From Halobacterium wangiae (lineage in GTDB: Archaea; Halobacteriota; Halobacteria; Halobacteriales; Halobacteriaceae), in contig NZ_CP089588.1 of assembly GCF_021249345.1 (NCBI RefSeq), positions 372,001 to 436,000 of the forward strand: a DNA stretch of 64,000 nucleotides, given 5' to 3'. The translations under genes and the position numbers were made by a program. Positions 44,037 to 52,924 of the stretch are shown here, piece by piece; position 1 is the first letter of the stretch; each line of letters begins with the position of its first letter. The notes beneath the pieces are model-generated. The model had not been told where the DNA came from and made no database searches. It saw nothing but the letters and a program-made list of their open reading frames with translations.

Positions 44037-44462
44037 CTACACCGGCGTCATGATCTCGAGGTCGTCGTCCCTGGCGATGTTGATTCTGAGTCCGAGTTCG
44101 GTCAACTCGTCGGCGCCGAGTTCGACTACCCAGAACTCGCCCGTGTGCGTGTGCAGGACTTCGAGAGTCCACACGGCCGGAGAGGTGTCGAACTCGTCGA
44201 CGGGGATCTGGTAGCTACCGAGGCCGTCCCCCTCAGCGTCGTACGCGTCCGCGGTCACGTTCTCCCAGTAGACGAGTTCCCCGTCACGTTCGAGGGACAC
44301 CGACAGCGTGCGTTCCTCGGGGTACTCGTTCGACACGTACGCCGAGGCCAGCGGGGCCGCCTCGCTGTCGGAATCGTCGCGGGACTGGGTACAGCCGGCG
44401 AGTCCGACCAGGCCGAGCACCAACGCAGTGAGGAACGACCGTCGCGAGCGACCACGTTGCAC
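44037..44462 (-). CDS. Small Tat-type lipoprotein
   Basis: A 141-residue protein with a twin-Arg-like head (RSRRSFLTALVLG) and a lipobox (LVGLAGCTQS), then a beta-rich mature part with ERTLSVSLERDGELVYWENVTADAYDA and a C-terminal DDDLEIMTPV. It should be anchored on the outer membrane face. No functional family recognised. It is convergent with glyA, 97 bp away. Confidence 0.75.
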   Translation of the reverse strand: MQRGRSRRSFLTALVLGLVGLAGCTQSRDDSDSEAAPLASAYVSNEYPEERTLSVSLERDGELVYWENVTADAYDAEGDGLGSYQIPVDEFDTSPAVWTLEVLHTHTGEFWVVELGADELTELGLRINIARDDDLEIMTPV

Positions 44463-44533
44463 GTCGACGACTTCACGTCACCCTCGTAAGTGTCTTCTAC
44501 TCGCGAACAGCCGCGAGTGGCCACCACCGACCC

Positions 44534-45571
44534 CTAGTCGAACCCGCTCGTGAAGATAGCGACCCACTGACCGTAGTCAGGGGTCGTCCGCACCTCGATC
44601 CGCCGGACCCACTTCACCCACTGGAAGCCCCGGCGCCCGGGCGCGACGAGTCGCAGCGGGAAGCCGTGGCCGTGCGTGAGTCGTTCGCCGCCGACGTGCG
44701 TGGCGAGCAGCGCCCCTCGGGCCTCCGCGAGCGGGAGCGTCCACCGGTACCCCGTCACGGACTCGTAGGTCACCCAGCCGGCGTCGTCGGCGACGCCCGC
44801 GTCGTCGAGCAGACGGCCCGTGCGGACGCCCCGCCACTCCCTCGTCGCGTACCAGCCGCTCGTGCAGTCCAGCAGTGCCTCGTCCGTGTCGTCGGGCGCG
44901 ACGTCGCCGTAGCCGTAGGTGAGGTGGCGCTCTACGGCGCCCTCGACAGTGAGCGTCCACGCGGACTCGTCGATGGGGTCGGGGTCGTCGGCGACCCACG
45001 ACGTCTCGGGGAACTCGTTGCCCTCGCCCCCGACGTGCTTGCTCCCCGTGAACCGGCCGAGTGTGCCGAACGCCGCAGAGAGCCGTTTCCGGGCGTCGAA
45101 CCCGGCGAGTCCGACGGCCGCGACGACGGAGTAGCCGACGGCCGCGCGGCGGGCCGCGTCGACGTCCGTCCGGGGCGTCCGGAAGCGGACGGCGAGGTGG
45201 ACGAGCAGTGGCACGACGACGAGCAGGCCGAGCACGGCGTGGACCGTGAGTCCGGTCGTCGGGCCGACGGAGAAGCCGCTGCCGAGCGCCCAGTAGAGCC
45301 CCGTGGCGAGCGCGGCGAGCGTGAGGACGAGCGCGGAGACGCTCGCGACGGTCCCGGCGCTCCAGTTCCCCCGTCGGAGTCGGCCCCGGACGCGGCGGAG
45401 CTTCCAGAACAGCAGGACCGGGAGCCCGATTCCCGCCACGGCGTGCACGCCGTAGATCCACGCCAGCCGCGGCGTGGCGGCGAACAGGCTGGCGACGCCG
45501 GTGGCGAGCAGGACGGCGACGGCGACGAGGACGCCCCAGTCCACGAGCGACGCGGGCGGTTCGAGACGCAT
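44534..45571 (-). CDS. Membrane-anchored molybdopterin oxidoreductase (sulfite-oxidase fold)
   Basis: A 345-residue fusion. Residues 1-150 contain about four membrane helices (ASLVDWGVLVAVAVLLATGVA and GLTVHAVLGLLVVVPLLVHLA) with His residues, like a cytochrome b561-like heme or quinone domain. Residues ~165-345 are a molybdopterin domain of the sulfite oxidase/YedY type, with the molybdenum-ligand Cys in LDCTSGWYATREW, then GRLLDDAGV and the end THGHGFPLRLVAPGRRGFQWVKWV. Substrate unknown: sulfite or methionine sulfoxide are possible. The start MRLEPPAS was preferred over a GTG 18 bases upstream. Confidence 0.88.
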   Translation of the reverse strand: MRLEPPASLVDWGVLVAVAVLLATGVASLFAATPRLAWIYGVHAVAGIGLPVLLFWKLRRVRGRLRRGNWSAGTVASVSALVLTLAALATGLYWALGSGFSVGPTTGLTVHAVLGLLVVVPLLVHLAVRFRTPRTDVDAARRAAVGYSVVAAVGLAGFDARKRLSAAFGTLGRFTGSKHVGGEGNEFPETSWVADDPDPIDESAWTLTVEGAVERHLTYGYGDVAPDDTDEALLDCTSGWYATREWRGVRTGRLLDDAGVADDAGWVTYESVTGYRWTLPLAEARGALLATHVGGERLTHGHGFPLRLVAPGRRGFQWVKWVRRIEVRTTPDYGQWVAIFTSGFD

Positions 45572-45705
45572 TCCGGTGACAGTTGGCACGCGACGTGCAT
45601 CAACCCGCCGCCGACCCGCACGAACGTGGTTATATCTTCCCTAATCGGCGCGAATTTGAGCACGAACCCGAATGTTGAAGGGTGCGCGCCGCCCACTGTC
45701 TCCCA

Positions 45706-46599
45706 ATGACGAACGTCATCGACGGGAACGCTGTGGCCGCCGACGTCCGCGCGGGCCTCGAGGACGGCGTGGCGGCGCTGAAAGACGCCGGCGTCACGCC
45801 GCGTCTCGCCACGGTGCTGATGAACGACAAGCAGGCCAGCGCGACGTACGTCTCGATGAAACAGCGGGACTGCGAGGAACTCGGAATGGGCGCCGAGGAC
45901 GTCCGCATCGACCCGGACGCCCCGGCCGAGGAGCTGTTCGACACCGTCGCCGACCTCAACGAGCGCGAGGACGTCCACGGCATCCTCGTGCAGGACCCGA
46001 CGCCAGACCACGTCGACGACGAGCGCGTGACCGCAGCCGTCGCACCCCGGAAGGACGTCGACGCCTTCCACCCCGAGAACGTCGGCAAACTCGTCGGCGG
46101 CAACCCCCGGTTCAAGCCCTGTACGCCCCACGGCATCCAGAAGCTCCTGGAGCACGAGGGCATCGACCCCGAGGGGAAGGACGTCGTGATCGTGGGGCGC
46201 TCGAAGATCGTCGGCAAGCCCCTCGCGAACCTCCTCTTCCAGAAGGCGCCGGGCGCCAACGCCACCGTGACGCTGTGCCACAGCAGGACCCGGGACCTCG
46301 CCGCCCACACGCGCCGCGCCGACATCGTCGTCTCTGCGGTCGGCATCGAGGACCTCATCGACGCCTCGATGCTCTCGGAGGGCTGCGTGGTGATCGACGT
46401 CGGCATCAACCGCGTCGACGCGGACAACGAGAAGGGGTACCGGCTCACCGGCGACGTCGACTTCGAGAGCGCGAAGGAGACGGCCAGCGCGATCACGCCC
46501 GTCCCCGGCGGCGTCGGCCCGATGACCCGCGCGATGCTCCTCTACAACACCGTGAAGGCCGCCGGCGAGCAACACGACGTGGACGTCCCCCTCCCCTGA
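45706..46599 (+). CDS. folD: FolD (methylene-THF dehydrogenase/cyclohydrolase)
   Basis: A 297-residue bifunctional enzyme. MTNVIDGNAVAADVRAGLED, the catalytic Lys in ATYVSMKQRDCEELGM, EDVHGILVQDPTPDHVD, VVIVGRSKIVGKPLANLL (NADP-binding) and ITPVPGGVGPMTRAML are all present. It converts methylene-THF to formyl-THF via methenyl-THF. The start at MTNVIDG was taken over an ATG 24 bases upstream. With GlyA it forms the one-carbon pair of this window. Confidence 0.95.
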   Translation: MTNVIDGNAVAADVRAGLEDGVAALKDAGVTPRLATVLMNDKQASATYVSMKQRDCEELGMGAEDVRIDPDAPAEELFDTVADLNEREDVHGILVQDPTPDHVDDERVTAAVAPRKDVDAFHPENVGKLVGGNPRFKPCTPHGIQKLLEHEGIDPEGKDVVIVGRSKIVGKPLANLLFQKAPGANATVTLCHSRTRDLAAHTRRADIVVSAVGIEDLIDASMLSEGCVVIDVGINRVDADNEKGYRLTGDVDFESAKETASAITPVPGGVGPMTRAMLLYNTVKAAGEQHDVDVPLP

Positions 46600-46660
46600 C
46601 TCTGGCCGGCCGCGACCGTTCTACCCCCAGATTCTTGCCGTCTCCCGTGCCTCGTCCTGT

Positions 46661-47641
46661 ATGAACGACGACAGCGCAGACGCCGGGTTCGGCGCCGCCG
46701 ACGAACCGGGCGAGGACGTGCAGACAGTGCTCGCCGCGATGGCGGACCTCGACGCGCCGGCGGCCCACGAACTGGCTCCCGGGGACGCCCGCGAGATGCG
46801 ACGGGGGTTCTTCGACGCCGACGAGGCGCACGGGGACGTCGCGAGCGTCGAGGACCGCACGGTTCCCGGCCCCGGCTTCGAGATTCCGATGCGCGTCTAC
46901 ACGCCCACCGGCGACGGCCCACACCCCGTCGCCGTCTACTTCCACGGCGGCGGGTTCGTGCTGGGGACACTGGACAGCCGGGACCCCATCTGTCGGACCA
47001 TCGCCGACCGCGCGGACTGCGTCGTCGTGAGCGTCGCGTACCGCCTCGCACCCGAACACCCGTTCCCGGCGGCCGTCGAGGACGCCTACGCCGCGACCGA
47101 GTGGGTCGCCGAGCACGCCGCGGCCGTCGGCGGCGACCCCGAGCGCGTGGCGGTCGTCGGGGACTCCGCGGGTGGCAACCTCGCGGCCGCCGTCTCGCTG
47201 GCCGCCAGAGACCGCGACGGCCCGGACCTCGCCCACCAGGCGCTCGCCTACCCCGTGCTGGACTACCGGGACCGCGAGTACCCCTCTCGCGAGGAGAACG
47301 CGGAGGGCTACTTCCTCACCAGCGAGGGCATCGACTACTTCGACCGCCACTACGTCAACTCGTGGGTCCACCGCGAGAACCCGTACCTGAGTCCGGTCGC
47401 GGCGGCGAGCCACGCGGACCTGCCGGCCGCGACGGTCGTCACCTGCGGGTTCGACCCGCTCCGCGACGAGGGCGTGGCGTACGTCGATGCCCTGGAGGAC
47501 GCCGAGACGCCCGTCCAGCACCGCCACTACCCGGGGTTGATCCACGGCATCGTGAGCATGGTCGCCGACCCCGTCGACGTCCCGAGCGGTCACGAGGTGC
47601 TGGCGGCGTTCGCCGACGACCTGGGCGACGCGCTCCACTGA
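46661..47641 (+). CDS. Alpha/beta-hydrolase of the HSL (hormone-sensitive lipase) group
   Basis: A 326-residue esterase. The oxyanion hole is in VYFHGGGFVLGTLDS, YRLAPEHPFPAAVEDA follows, the nucleophile Ser is in VAVVGDSAGGNLAAAVS (GDSAGG), the acid in TCGFDPLRDEG and the His in YPGLIHGIVSM. It hydrolyses short- or medium-chain carboxyl esters; the natural substrate is unknown. A head of ~60 residues forms the cap. It starts 61 bp after folD on the same strand. Confidence 0.9.
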   Translation: MNDDSADAGFGAADEPGEDVQTVLAAMADLDAPAAHELAPGDAREMRRGFFDADEAHGDVASVEDRTVPGPGFEIPMRVYTPTGDGPHPVAVYFHGGGFVLGTLDSRDPICRTIADRADCVVVSVAYRLAPEHPFPAAVEDAYAATEWVAEHAAAVGGDPERVAVVGDSAGGNLAAAVSLAARDRDGPDLAHQALAYPVLDYRDREYPSREENAEGYFLTSEGIDYFDRHYVNSWVHRENPYLSPVAAASHADLPAATVVTCGFDPLRDEGVAYVDALEDAETPVQHRHYPGLIHGIVSMVADPVDVPSGHEVLAAFADDLGDALH

Positions 47642-47644
47642 CCC

Positions 47645-47679
47645 GGCGGCCTACCCGAGTCTGGCGGCCTACCCGAGTC
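47645..47679. repeat. 18-bp tandem repeat at a gene 3' end
   Basis: GGCGGCCTACCCGAGTC occurs at 47645-47661 and 47663-47679, period 18 bp. The second copy contains the stop and last codons of the minus-strand gene at 47669; the first copy lies just beyond the stop. It is a small version of the 121-bp duplication after the UspA gene. Confidence 0.9.
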
Positions 47680-48373
47680 GGTCGAGGTACGTGCGCGCCC
47701 GCTCGACGCCGCCGTCGTCACCACGGACCGAGTCCCCGATGGCGCGCGCCGCGAGCACGAGGCGCTCGCTGTCCTCCGGGTCGACGTCGCCGTCCAGCGC
47801 CTTCACCCGTTTGACGTGGTCGCGGAGTCGCTCGAGCAGGCGGCGCTCGGGTTCGGGCACCTCGTCGTCGAAGTACGCCCGGACGTCCGCCCGGTATGCG
47901 CTCACCGCCGCCGCGTAGGCGAGACCGCGCACCCACTGCATCGACGCCGGCACGTCCGCGGGGTCGGGGCGTTCCCCCCGGTCTGCGCCGTTGAGCAGCG
48001 CGAGCAGGTAGCGCGTCTCCTCCTCCCCGACCCGCATCGCGTTCCCGAAGGTGGCCGCCGCGCGACGGAGTTCCTGCGCGGCGAGGTAGGTGTCGTCCAG
48101 GTCGAGGAGTTCCCCGCCCGCGACGAAGCCGCGGGAGCGGACGTACTCCCGGCAGGCCTCGACCGCGGGTTCGAGCGCGCCCCGGAGGTCGTCGACCGCC
48201 GCGTTCCTGGCCGCCGAGAGGTCGAGTTCCTCCCTGCCGTCGGTCTGTTTGGCGCGCTCGCCGCGGCCGACGCTGCGCACACTGCCACACTCGGGGCACT
48301 CGACGCTGCCCGTCTCGAAGTACGACCAGCGCGTCCCACACGCCTTGCACTCGCGCTCGCCGCGTACGTCCAT
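47669..48373 (-). CDS. Zinc-ribbon protein of the DUF7117 type
   Basis: A 234-residue protein. The head RECKACGTRWSYFETGSVECPECGS is a TFIIB-like zinc ribbon (C-x2-C-x15-C-x2-C). The remainder is helical, with LSAARNAAVDDLRGALEPAVEACREYVRSRGF, LAAQELRRAAATFGNAMRVG and PASMQWVRGLAYAAAVSAYRADV. The family occurs through the haloarchaea without an assigned function. The start MDVRGERECK was chosen at the zinc ribbon. Its 3' end is within a tandem repeat. Confidence 0.8.
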   Translation of the reverse strand: MDVRGERECKACGTRWSYFETGSVECPECGSVRSVGRGERAKQTDGREELDLSAARNAAVDDLRGALEPAVEACREYVRSRGFVAGGELLDLDDTYLAAQELRRAAATFGNAMRVGEEETRYLLALLNGADRGERPDPADVPASMQWVRGLAYAAAVSAYRADVRAYFDDEVPEPERRLLERLRDHVKRVKALDGDVDPEDSERLVLAARAIGDSVRGDDGGVERARTYLDRLG

Positions 48374-48416
48374 GCGATCAGATTGGGACGGGCCGGGGAA
48401 AACTCCCGCGGGTCGG

Positions 48417-49364
48417 TTACGCCGGGACGCGCGCCAGCCAGCGACCCGGCTCCTCGAGTTCGTCGTCGGTCGGGAGGTACTCCGGGCCCTCCCAGACGAC
48501 CGACGCGCCCTCAAGGCCGCGGTCGGCGGCGACGGCCTGGAAGAACGCCCGGCCGCGCTCGTACTGCTCGCGTTTCAGTCTGAACCCGAGCACGCGCTTC
48601 AGGAGGCGGACCAGCGGGCCGCCGCCCTTCCGACGGGCGTCTATCTTCCGCCGCAGGTCGTCGTACTCGTCGTCGAAGGCCTCGTCCATCAGCAGTTCGG
48701 CGTACCCCTCGACGGCGGTCATCGCGACGTTCAGTTCGCGGAACGCCTCGCGGTTCAGGTCGCCGTCGGCGAGCGCGGCCACGCCGTCCTCGAGGCGCGC
48801 CTCGAGGTAGTCCGGGAGCCACGGCGCGGCGCCGAACTCGGCGGCGTGCGTGACCTCGTGGAACGCGATCCAGCGGCGAAATCGCGGGAGCGCGACGTCC
48901 AGCTGGTCAGCGACGCGGACGATGTTCGGGTGGACGAAGTAGAGGCCGTGGTCCCCGTCGGCGAGCAGGAGCGGGTCGTACTGGCCGAGGACGTTCCGGG
49001 AGATGAACGCGAGCGCGCCCGCCGTCGTCGCGGTGTTGATCGCCCGCGAGACGCCGGGGAGGAACGCCGCACGCTCGTTCAACGGTTCGAACGCCCGCCG
49101 GAACGTCGCGACGTTCGCGTCGATCCAGTGGTGGCGGTTCTGGAGTTCGAGCGTCTCCGGGACGTCGAAGTCGACGCCGGACACCTCGCGGATGCGACTG
49201 CGGGCGTCGCGGACGTCGGCGGCGTACGCCTGCGGTTCGGCGTCGGTCTGGGGCAGGAAACCGGGGTCCGTGCTGGCTTTCGCGGCGTCCGCGACCGCGT
49301 CCCAGTCGATGGCGCCGTCGCCACTGGCGTCTGCGACGGCGCGGACGCTCTCGAGAATATTCAT
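48417..49364 (-). CDS. Zinc-dependent metalloprotease (F420-biosynthesis-associated / DUF2342 type)
   Basis: A 315-residue protein with the metallopeptidase motif WIAFHEVTHAAEFGA (HEVTH) and a conserved PWLPDYLEARLEDG downstream; VHPNIVRVADQLDV precedes the motif. The family was named from its occurrence near coenzyme F420 genes, but no such genes are here. It is probably soluble with no signal peptide. The start is ATG at 49364 (MNILESVRAV). It is in tandem with the DUF7117 gene (43 bp) and the small membrane gene. Confidence 0.82.
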   Translation of the reverse strand: MNILESVRAVADASGDGAIDWDAVADAAKASTDPGFLPQTDAEPQAYAADVRDARSRIREVSGVDFDVPETLELQNRHHWIDANVATFRRAFEPLNERAAFLPGVSRAINTATTAGALAFISRNVLGQYDPLLLADGDHGLYFVHPNIVRVADQLDVALPRFRRWIAFHEVTHAAEFGAAPWLPDYLEARLEDGVAALADGDLNREAFRELNVAMTAVEGYAELLMDEAFDDEYDDLRRKIDARRKGGGPLVRLLKRVLGFRLKREQYERGRAFFQAVAADRGLEGASVVWEGPEYLPTDDELEEPGRWLARVPA

Positions 49365-49405
49365 ACTCAAACTCCGCCCTGGACGGGCAAATTCCTTCCG
49401 GGGGG

Positions 49406-49651
49406 TTACTTCCGGATCTGGATCGCCTTCTCGCCCTCGCCACCCTCTGCGCTGCTCCGCCGACGCCGCATGCCGACCAGCGCGGCGAGACCGACGAAGA
49501 CGACGAGCGCGAGCATCCCACCCATCCCGAGTCCACCGCCGCCCTCGGATTCCTCGTCCACATCGGCCGACTCGTCCTCGCTACCGCCCCGGCTCATCGA
49601 CGGCGAGAAGTCGAAGTCCGGGTCGTGCAGGTGAAACTCGATGATTCCCAT
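49406..49651 (-). CDS. Small single-helix membrane protein
   Basis: An 81-residue protein. A polar, acidic head (MGIIEFHLHDPDFDFSPSMS and SEDESADVDEESEG) is followed by a glycine-rich membrane helix (GMGGMLALVVFVGLAALVG) and a positive stop-transfer MRRRRSS, so it is a type of C-tail anchored or N-out protein. No recognised family. It precedes the metalloprotease gene by 41 bp and is likely co-transcribed. Confidence 0.6.
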   Translation of the reverse strand: MGIIEFHLHDPDFDFSPSMSRGGSEDESADVDEESEGGGGLGMGGMLALVVFVGLAALVGMRRRRSSAEGGEGEKAIQIRK

Positions 49652-49770
49652 GTTCGTGTATTCGTCGAGACGATATTTAGCCGTTGGGGCGGTCCCGCGT
49701 CGACCCAAGGGCTCCACGCGCGCGTTTCCGACTCCCGGGGGTTCATGTCGTCGGCGGGGGGAGAGCCCAC

Positions 49771-50844
49771 ATGGACGAGCAACGACGCGAGTTCCTGGAT
49801 CGGCTCCTCGACGCCCAGAGCCCCGCCGGCTTCGAGACGGCGGCCCAGCGCGTCTGGGTGGAGTACGTCGGCGAGTTCGCCGACGACGTGCAGACGGACG
49901 CCTACGGCAACGCGGTCGCGACGTACGAGGGCAGCGACGACGCCGACGCCACCGAGTTCGCCTTCGCCGGCCACGCCGACGAGGTCGGCTTCATCGTGGC
50001 GAGCATCGCCGACGACGGCTTCCTCCGGGTCGAACCCATCGGGGGCGTCGACGGCACGGTCAGCGAGGGCACCCAGATCGAGGTCCACACCGGGGACGGC
50101 GTGGTGAACGGCGTCATCGGCCAGACCGCCGTCCACCTGCGTGGGTTCGGCGGCGACGACGAGGCCGCCGACGTCACCGAACAGCACGTCGACATCGGCG
50201 CCGAGGACGGCGACCACGCCTGCGAACTGGTGTCGGTCGGCGACCCGGCGACGGCGGCGGCGGGCGTCCACGAACTCGCCGGCAGCCGACTCGCGGGGCG
50301 CGCACTCGACAACCGCGCGGGGTCGTGGGTCGCAGCGGAGAGCCTCCGGCGGGCCGCCGAGCGGGACGTCGACTGCACGGTCCACGCGGTCAGTACGGTC
50401 CAGGAGGAACTCGGGACGAAGGGCGCCCAGATGGTCGCCTTCGACCTCGAACCGGACGTCTTCGTCGCCGTCGACGTGACCCACGCCGCCGACAACCCGA
50501 CCTACCCCGCGGACCGCGCGAGCGAGGTCGAACTCGGCGAGGGGCCGACCGTGAGTCGTGGGGCGTCGAACCACCCGAACGTCGTTCGCGCCGTACTGGA
50601 CGCCGGGGAGACGGCCGAGATAGACGTGCAGGTGGAGACCGACGGCATCAGGACGGGGACGGACGCGGACGCGTTCTTCACGGCCCGCGGCGGCATCCCG
50701 ACGCTCACGCTGGGCATCCCGAACCGCTACATGCACACGCCCGCGGAGGTCGTCGACACCGACGACATGGAGGGTGCGGCCGAACTGCTGGCGGCGTTCG
50801 CGGAGCGCGAGGCCGCACGCGGGTCGTTCGCCGTCGACCTCTGA
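49771..50844 (+). CDS. M42-family aminopeptidase
   Basis: A 357-residue dinuclear-metal peptidase. The metal ligands are visible: EFAFAGHADEVGF (His), AGRALDNRAGSWVAA (Asp bridging), STVQEELGTKGAQM (catalytic Glu/Glu), VAVDVTHAADNP (Asp) and PNRYMHTPAEVVD (His). The M42 (TET) peptidases form dodecameric tetrahedra that cut peptides from the proteasome; the psmBA genes are in the same window. The head MDEQRREFLDRLLDAQSPAG is standard. Confidence 0.92.
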   Translation: MDEQRREFLDRLLDAQSPAGFETAAQRVWVEYVGEFADDVQTDAYGNAVATYEGSDDADATEFAFAGHADEVGFIVASIADDGFLRVEPIGGVDGTVSEGTQIEVHTGDGVVNGVIGQTAVHLRGFGGDDEAADVTEQHVDIGAEDGDHACELVSVGDPATAAAGVHELAGSRLAGRALDNRAGSWVAAESLRRAAERDVDCTVHAVSTVQEELGTKGAQMVAFDLEPDVFVAVDVTHAADNPTYPADRASEVELGEGPTVSRGASNHPNVVRAVLDAGETAEIDVQVETDGIRTGTDADAFFTARGGIPTLTLGIPNRYMHTPAEVVDTDDMEGAAELLAAFAEREAARGSFAVDL

Positions 50845-50889
50845 TGACGGTCCGGTACGCTTATACACGCGACCCGACGCGCTAGGAGT

Positions 50890-51072
50890 ATGAGCGGCCG
50901 ACCACTCGACGTGCTGGAGGAATCCCTCGAGGAGTCCGTGACGGTCCACCTCAAGGACGGGGAGGAGTTCACGGGTGTGCTGACGGGGTACGACCAGCAC
51001 ATGAACATCGTGCTGGAGGGCGAAGACACAATCATTATCCGTGGCGACAACGTCGTCACCATCAAACCATGA
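50890..51072 (+). CDS. LSm (Sm-like) RNA-binding protein
   Basis: A 60-residue Sm-fold protein. [37 protein letters not shown] is Sm1 and [14 protein letters not shown] is Sm2, with the Asn in DQHMNIVL and the Arg-Gly-Asp in RGDN that bind uridines. Archaeal LSm forms a heptameric ring acting on sRNAs and tRNAs. Its stop overlaps the ATG of rpl37e (ATGA), the arrangement usual in haloarchaea. Confidence 0.95.
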   Translation: MSGRPLDVLEESLEESVTVHLKDGEEFTGVLTGYDQHMNIVLEGEDTIIIRGDNVVTIKP

Positions 51073-51245
51073 CGGGAGCCGGAACCCCGAGCCAGGGGAA
51101 GAAGAACGTCACGACGCACACGAAGTGCCGCCGCTGCGGCGAGAAGTCCTACCACACGAAGAAGAAGGTCTGCTCGTCCTGTGGCTTCGGCAACTCCGCG
51201 AAGCGCCGTGGCTACGAGTGGCAGAGCAAGAACGGCGACAACTGA
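51069..51245 (+). CDS. rpl37e: Ribosomal protein eL37 (L37e)
   Basis: A 58-residue protein with the zinc ribbon [20 protein letters not shown] (C-x2-C-x11-C-x2-C), followed by [15 protein letters not shown]. It is a component of the 50S subunit. It overlaps the LSm gene by 4 bases and is translated with it. Confidence 0.96.
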   Translation: MTGAGTPSQGKKNVTTHTKCRRCGEKSYHTKKKVCSSCGFGNSAKRRGYEWQSKNGDN

Positions 51246-51402
51246 ACGAACGTTCTCTCCGCGGTTCTCACACTCCGTAGCCACGGCGCCGCGACCGTAG
51301 CTGGCCGATTTTGTGCACGAACGTGAACAGAACGCGCCGTGGAACCAGCGAGGTCGACACGGTTGCGGAAGGTTTACCGGGTGGCGCGCGGTAGAGGGAG
51401 CT

Positions 51403-52875
51403 ATGTCACGCGGGCACGAGGACGGCCCCGAGTTCGACCACCCGACCGAGAAGTGCGGCGTCGTCGGCGTGTCGCTGTCGGACCGGGCGGCCGCCCTCCC
51501 CACGTACTACGCGCTGTACGCCCTCCAGCACCGCGGCCAGGAGTCCGCGGGGATCGTCACCCACGACGGCTTCCAGCAACACCAGCACGTCGGCATGGGA
51601 CTCGTCGGCGACGCCTTCGACGAGGACGACGTGGACTCGCTCCACGGGAGCGCGGGCATCGGTCACGTCCGGTACCCGACCGCCGGGAGCGTCGACAAGT
51701 CCTGTGCACAGCCGTTCTCGGTGTCGTTCAAGGGTGGGGCGCTCGGCCTCAGCCACAACGGCAACCTCGTGAACGCCGACGAGATCCGCGCGGACCTCGC
51801 GGCCAGCGGCCACGCGTTCACCAGCGACGGCGACACCGAGGTCATCGCGCACGACCTTGCGCGCAACCTCCTCGACTCCGACCTCGTGCGCGCGGTCCAG
51901 ACCACGATGAACCGCATCCACGGGTCGTACTCGCTGACCATCATGCACGACGACACGGTGCTCGGCGTCCGCGACCCCCTGGGGAACCGACCGCTCGTGC
52001 TCGGCGAACTCGACGACGGCTACATCCTCGCCAGCGAGTCCGCCGCCATCGACACGGTCGGCGGCGAACTCGTCCGCGACGTGAAGCCCGGCGAACTGGT
52101 CGTCCTCCACGAGGAAGGCACCGGCTTCGACTCCTACCAGCTCGTCGAGGAACCGAACAGCGCCCACTGCTTCTTCGAGTACGTCTACTTCGCGCGCCCC
52201 GACTCCGTCATCGACGAGGAACTCGTCTACGAGGTGCGCCGCGAACTCGGCAGAGAGCTCTGGCGGGAGGCCGGCGTCGAGAGCGACGTCGTGATGCCGG
52301 TCCCGGACTCCGGGCGCGCGTTCGCCTCCGGGTACGCCGAAGAGGCCCAGGACGACGGGTCGGACATCGAGTTCGCGGAGGGCCTGATGAAGAACCGGTA
52401 CGTCGGGCGGACGTTCATCATGCCCACCCAGGAGGCCCGCGAGCGCGCGGTCCGCCTGAAACTCAACCCGATCAAGTCGACCGTCGAGGACCGCGCGGTC
52501 ACCATCATCGACGACTCCATCGTCCGCGGGACGACCAGCGGACAACTCGTCGACCTCGTCCGGGAGGCCGGCGCCAGCGAGGTCCACGTCCGCATCGGCG
52601 CGCCACCCATCAACGCGCCCTGCTACATGGGCATCGACATGGCGACCCGCGACGAACTCATCGCCGCGGACAAGACCACCGAGGAGATCGCCGACGTCAT
52701 CGGCGCTGACAGCCTCTCGTACCTCCCGCTCGACTCGGTCACGTCGGCCATCGGGAAAAGTGAGGCCGACCTCTGTACTGGCTGCGTGACCGGCGAGTAC
52801 CCCTTCGACGTCGAGGGTGAGGCCTCTGACCGGGACGCGAAGCGCCCCGAGGTCGACGTGCCAGCCGACGACTGA
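51403..52875 (+). CDS. purF: Amidophosphoribosyltransferase
   Basis: A 490-residue glutamine-dependent enzyme making phosphoribosylamine, first step of purine synthesis. After a 17-residue propeptide the nucleophile Cys18 begins CGVVGV; Ntn residues follow in LQHRGQESAG and GHVRYPTAGS. The phosphoribosyl-transferase domain has VTIIDDSIVRGTTSGQLV and MPVPDSGRAFA. The C-terminus DLCTGCVTGEYPF contains two Cys of the iron-sulfur-cluster kind. The start MSRGHEDG was taken since an A/T-rich GGTTTACC lies about 30 bases upstream. Confidence 0.95.
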   Translation: MSRGHEDGPEFDHPTEKCGVVGVSLSDRAAALPTYYALYALQHRGQESAGIVTHDGFQQHQHVGMGLVGDAFDEDDVDSLHGSAGIGHVRYPTAGSVDKSCAQPFSVSFKGGALGLSHNGNLVNADEIRADLAASGHAFTSDGDTEVIAHDLARNLLDSDLVRAVQTTMNRIHGSYSLTIMHDDTVLGVRDPLGNRPLVLGELDDGYILASESAAIDTVGGELVRDVKPGELVVLHEEGTGFDSYQLVEEPNSAHCFFEYVYFARPDSVIDEELVYEVRRELGRELWREAGVESDVVMPVPDSGRAFASGYAEEAQDDGSDIEFAEGLMKNRYVGRTFIMPTQEARERAVRLKLNPIKSTVEDRAVTIIDDSIVRGTTSGQLVDLVREAGASEVHVRIGAPPINAPCYMGIDMATRDELIAADKTTEEIADVIGADSLSYLPLDSVTSAIGKSEADLCTGCVTGEYPFDVEGEASDRDAKRPEVDVPADD

Positions 52876-52924
52876 GACGCCCCACCACACGAGGTTTTTG
52901 TCGCGCGGCGGTGAACGCGGAGCT

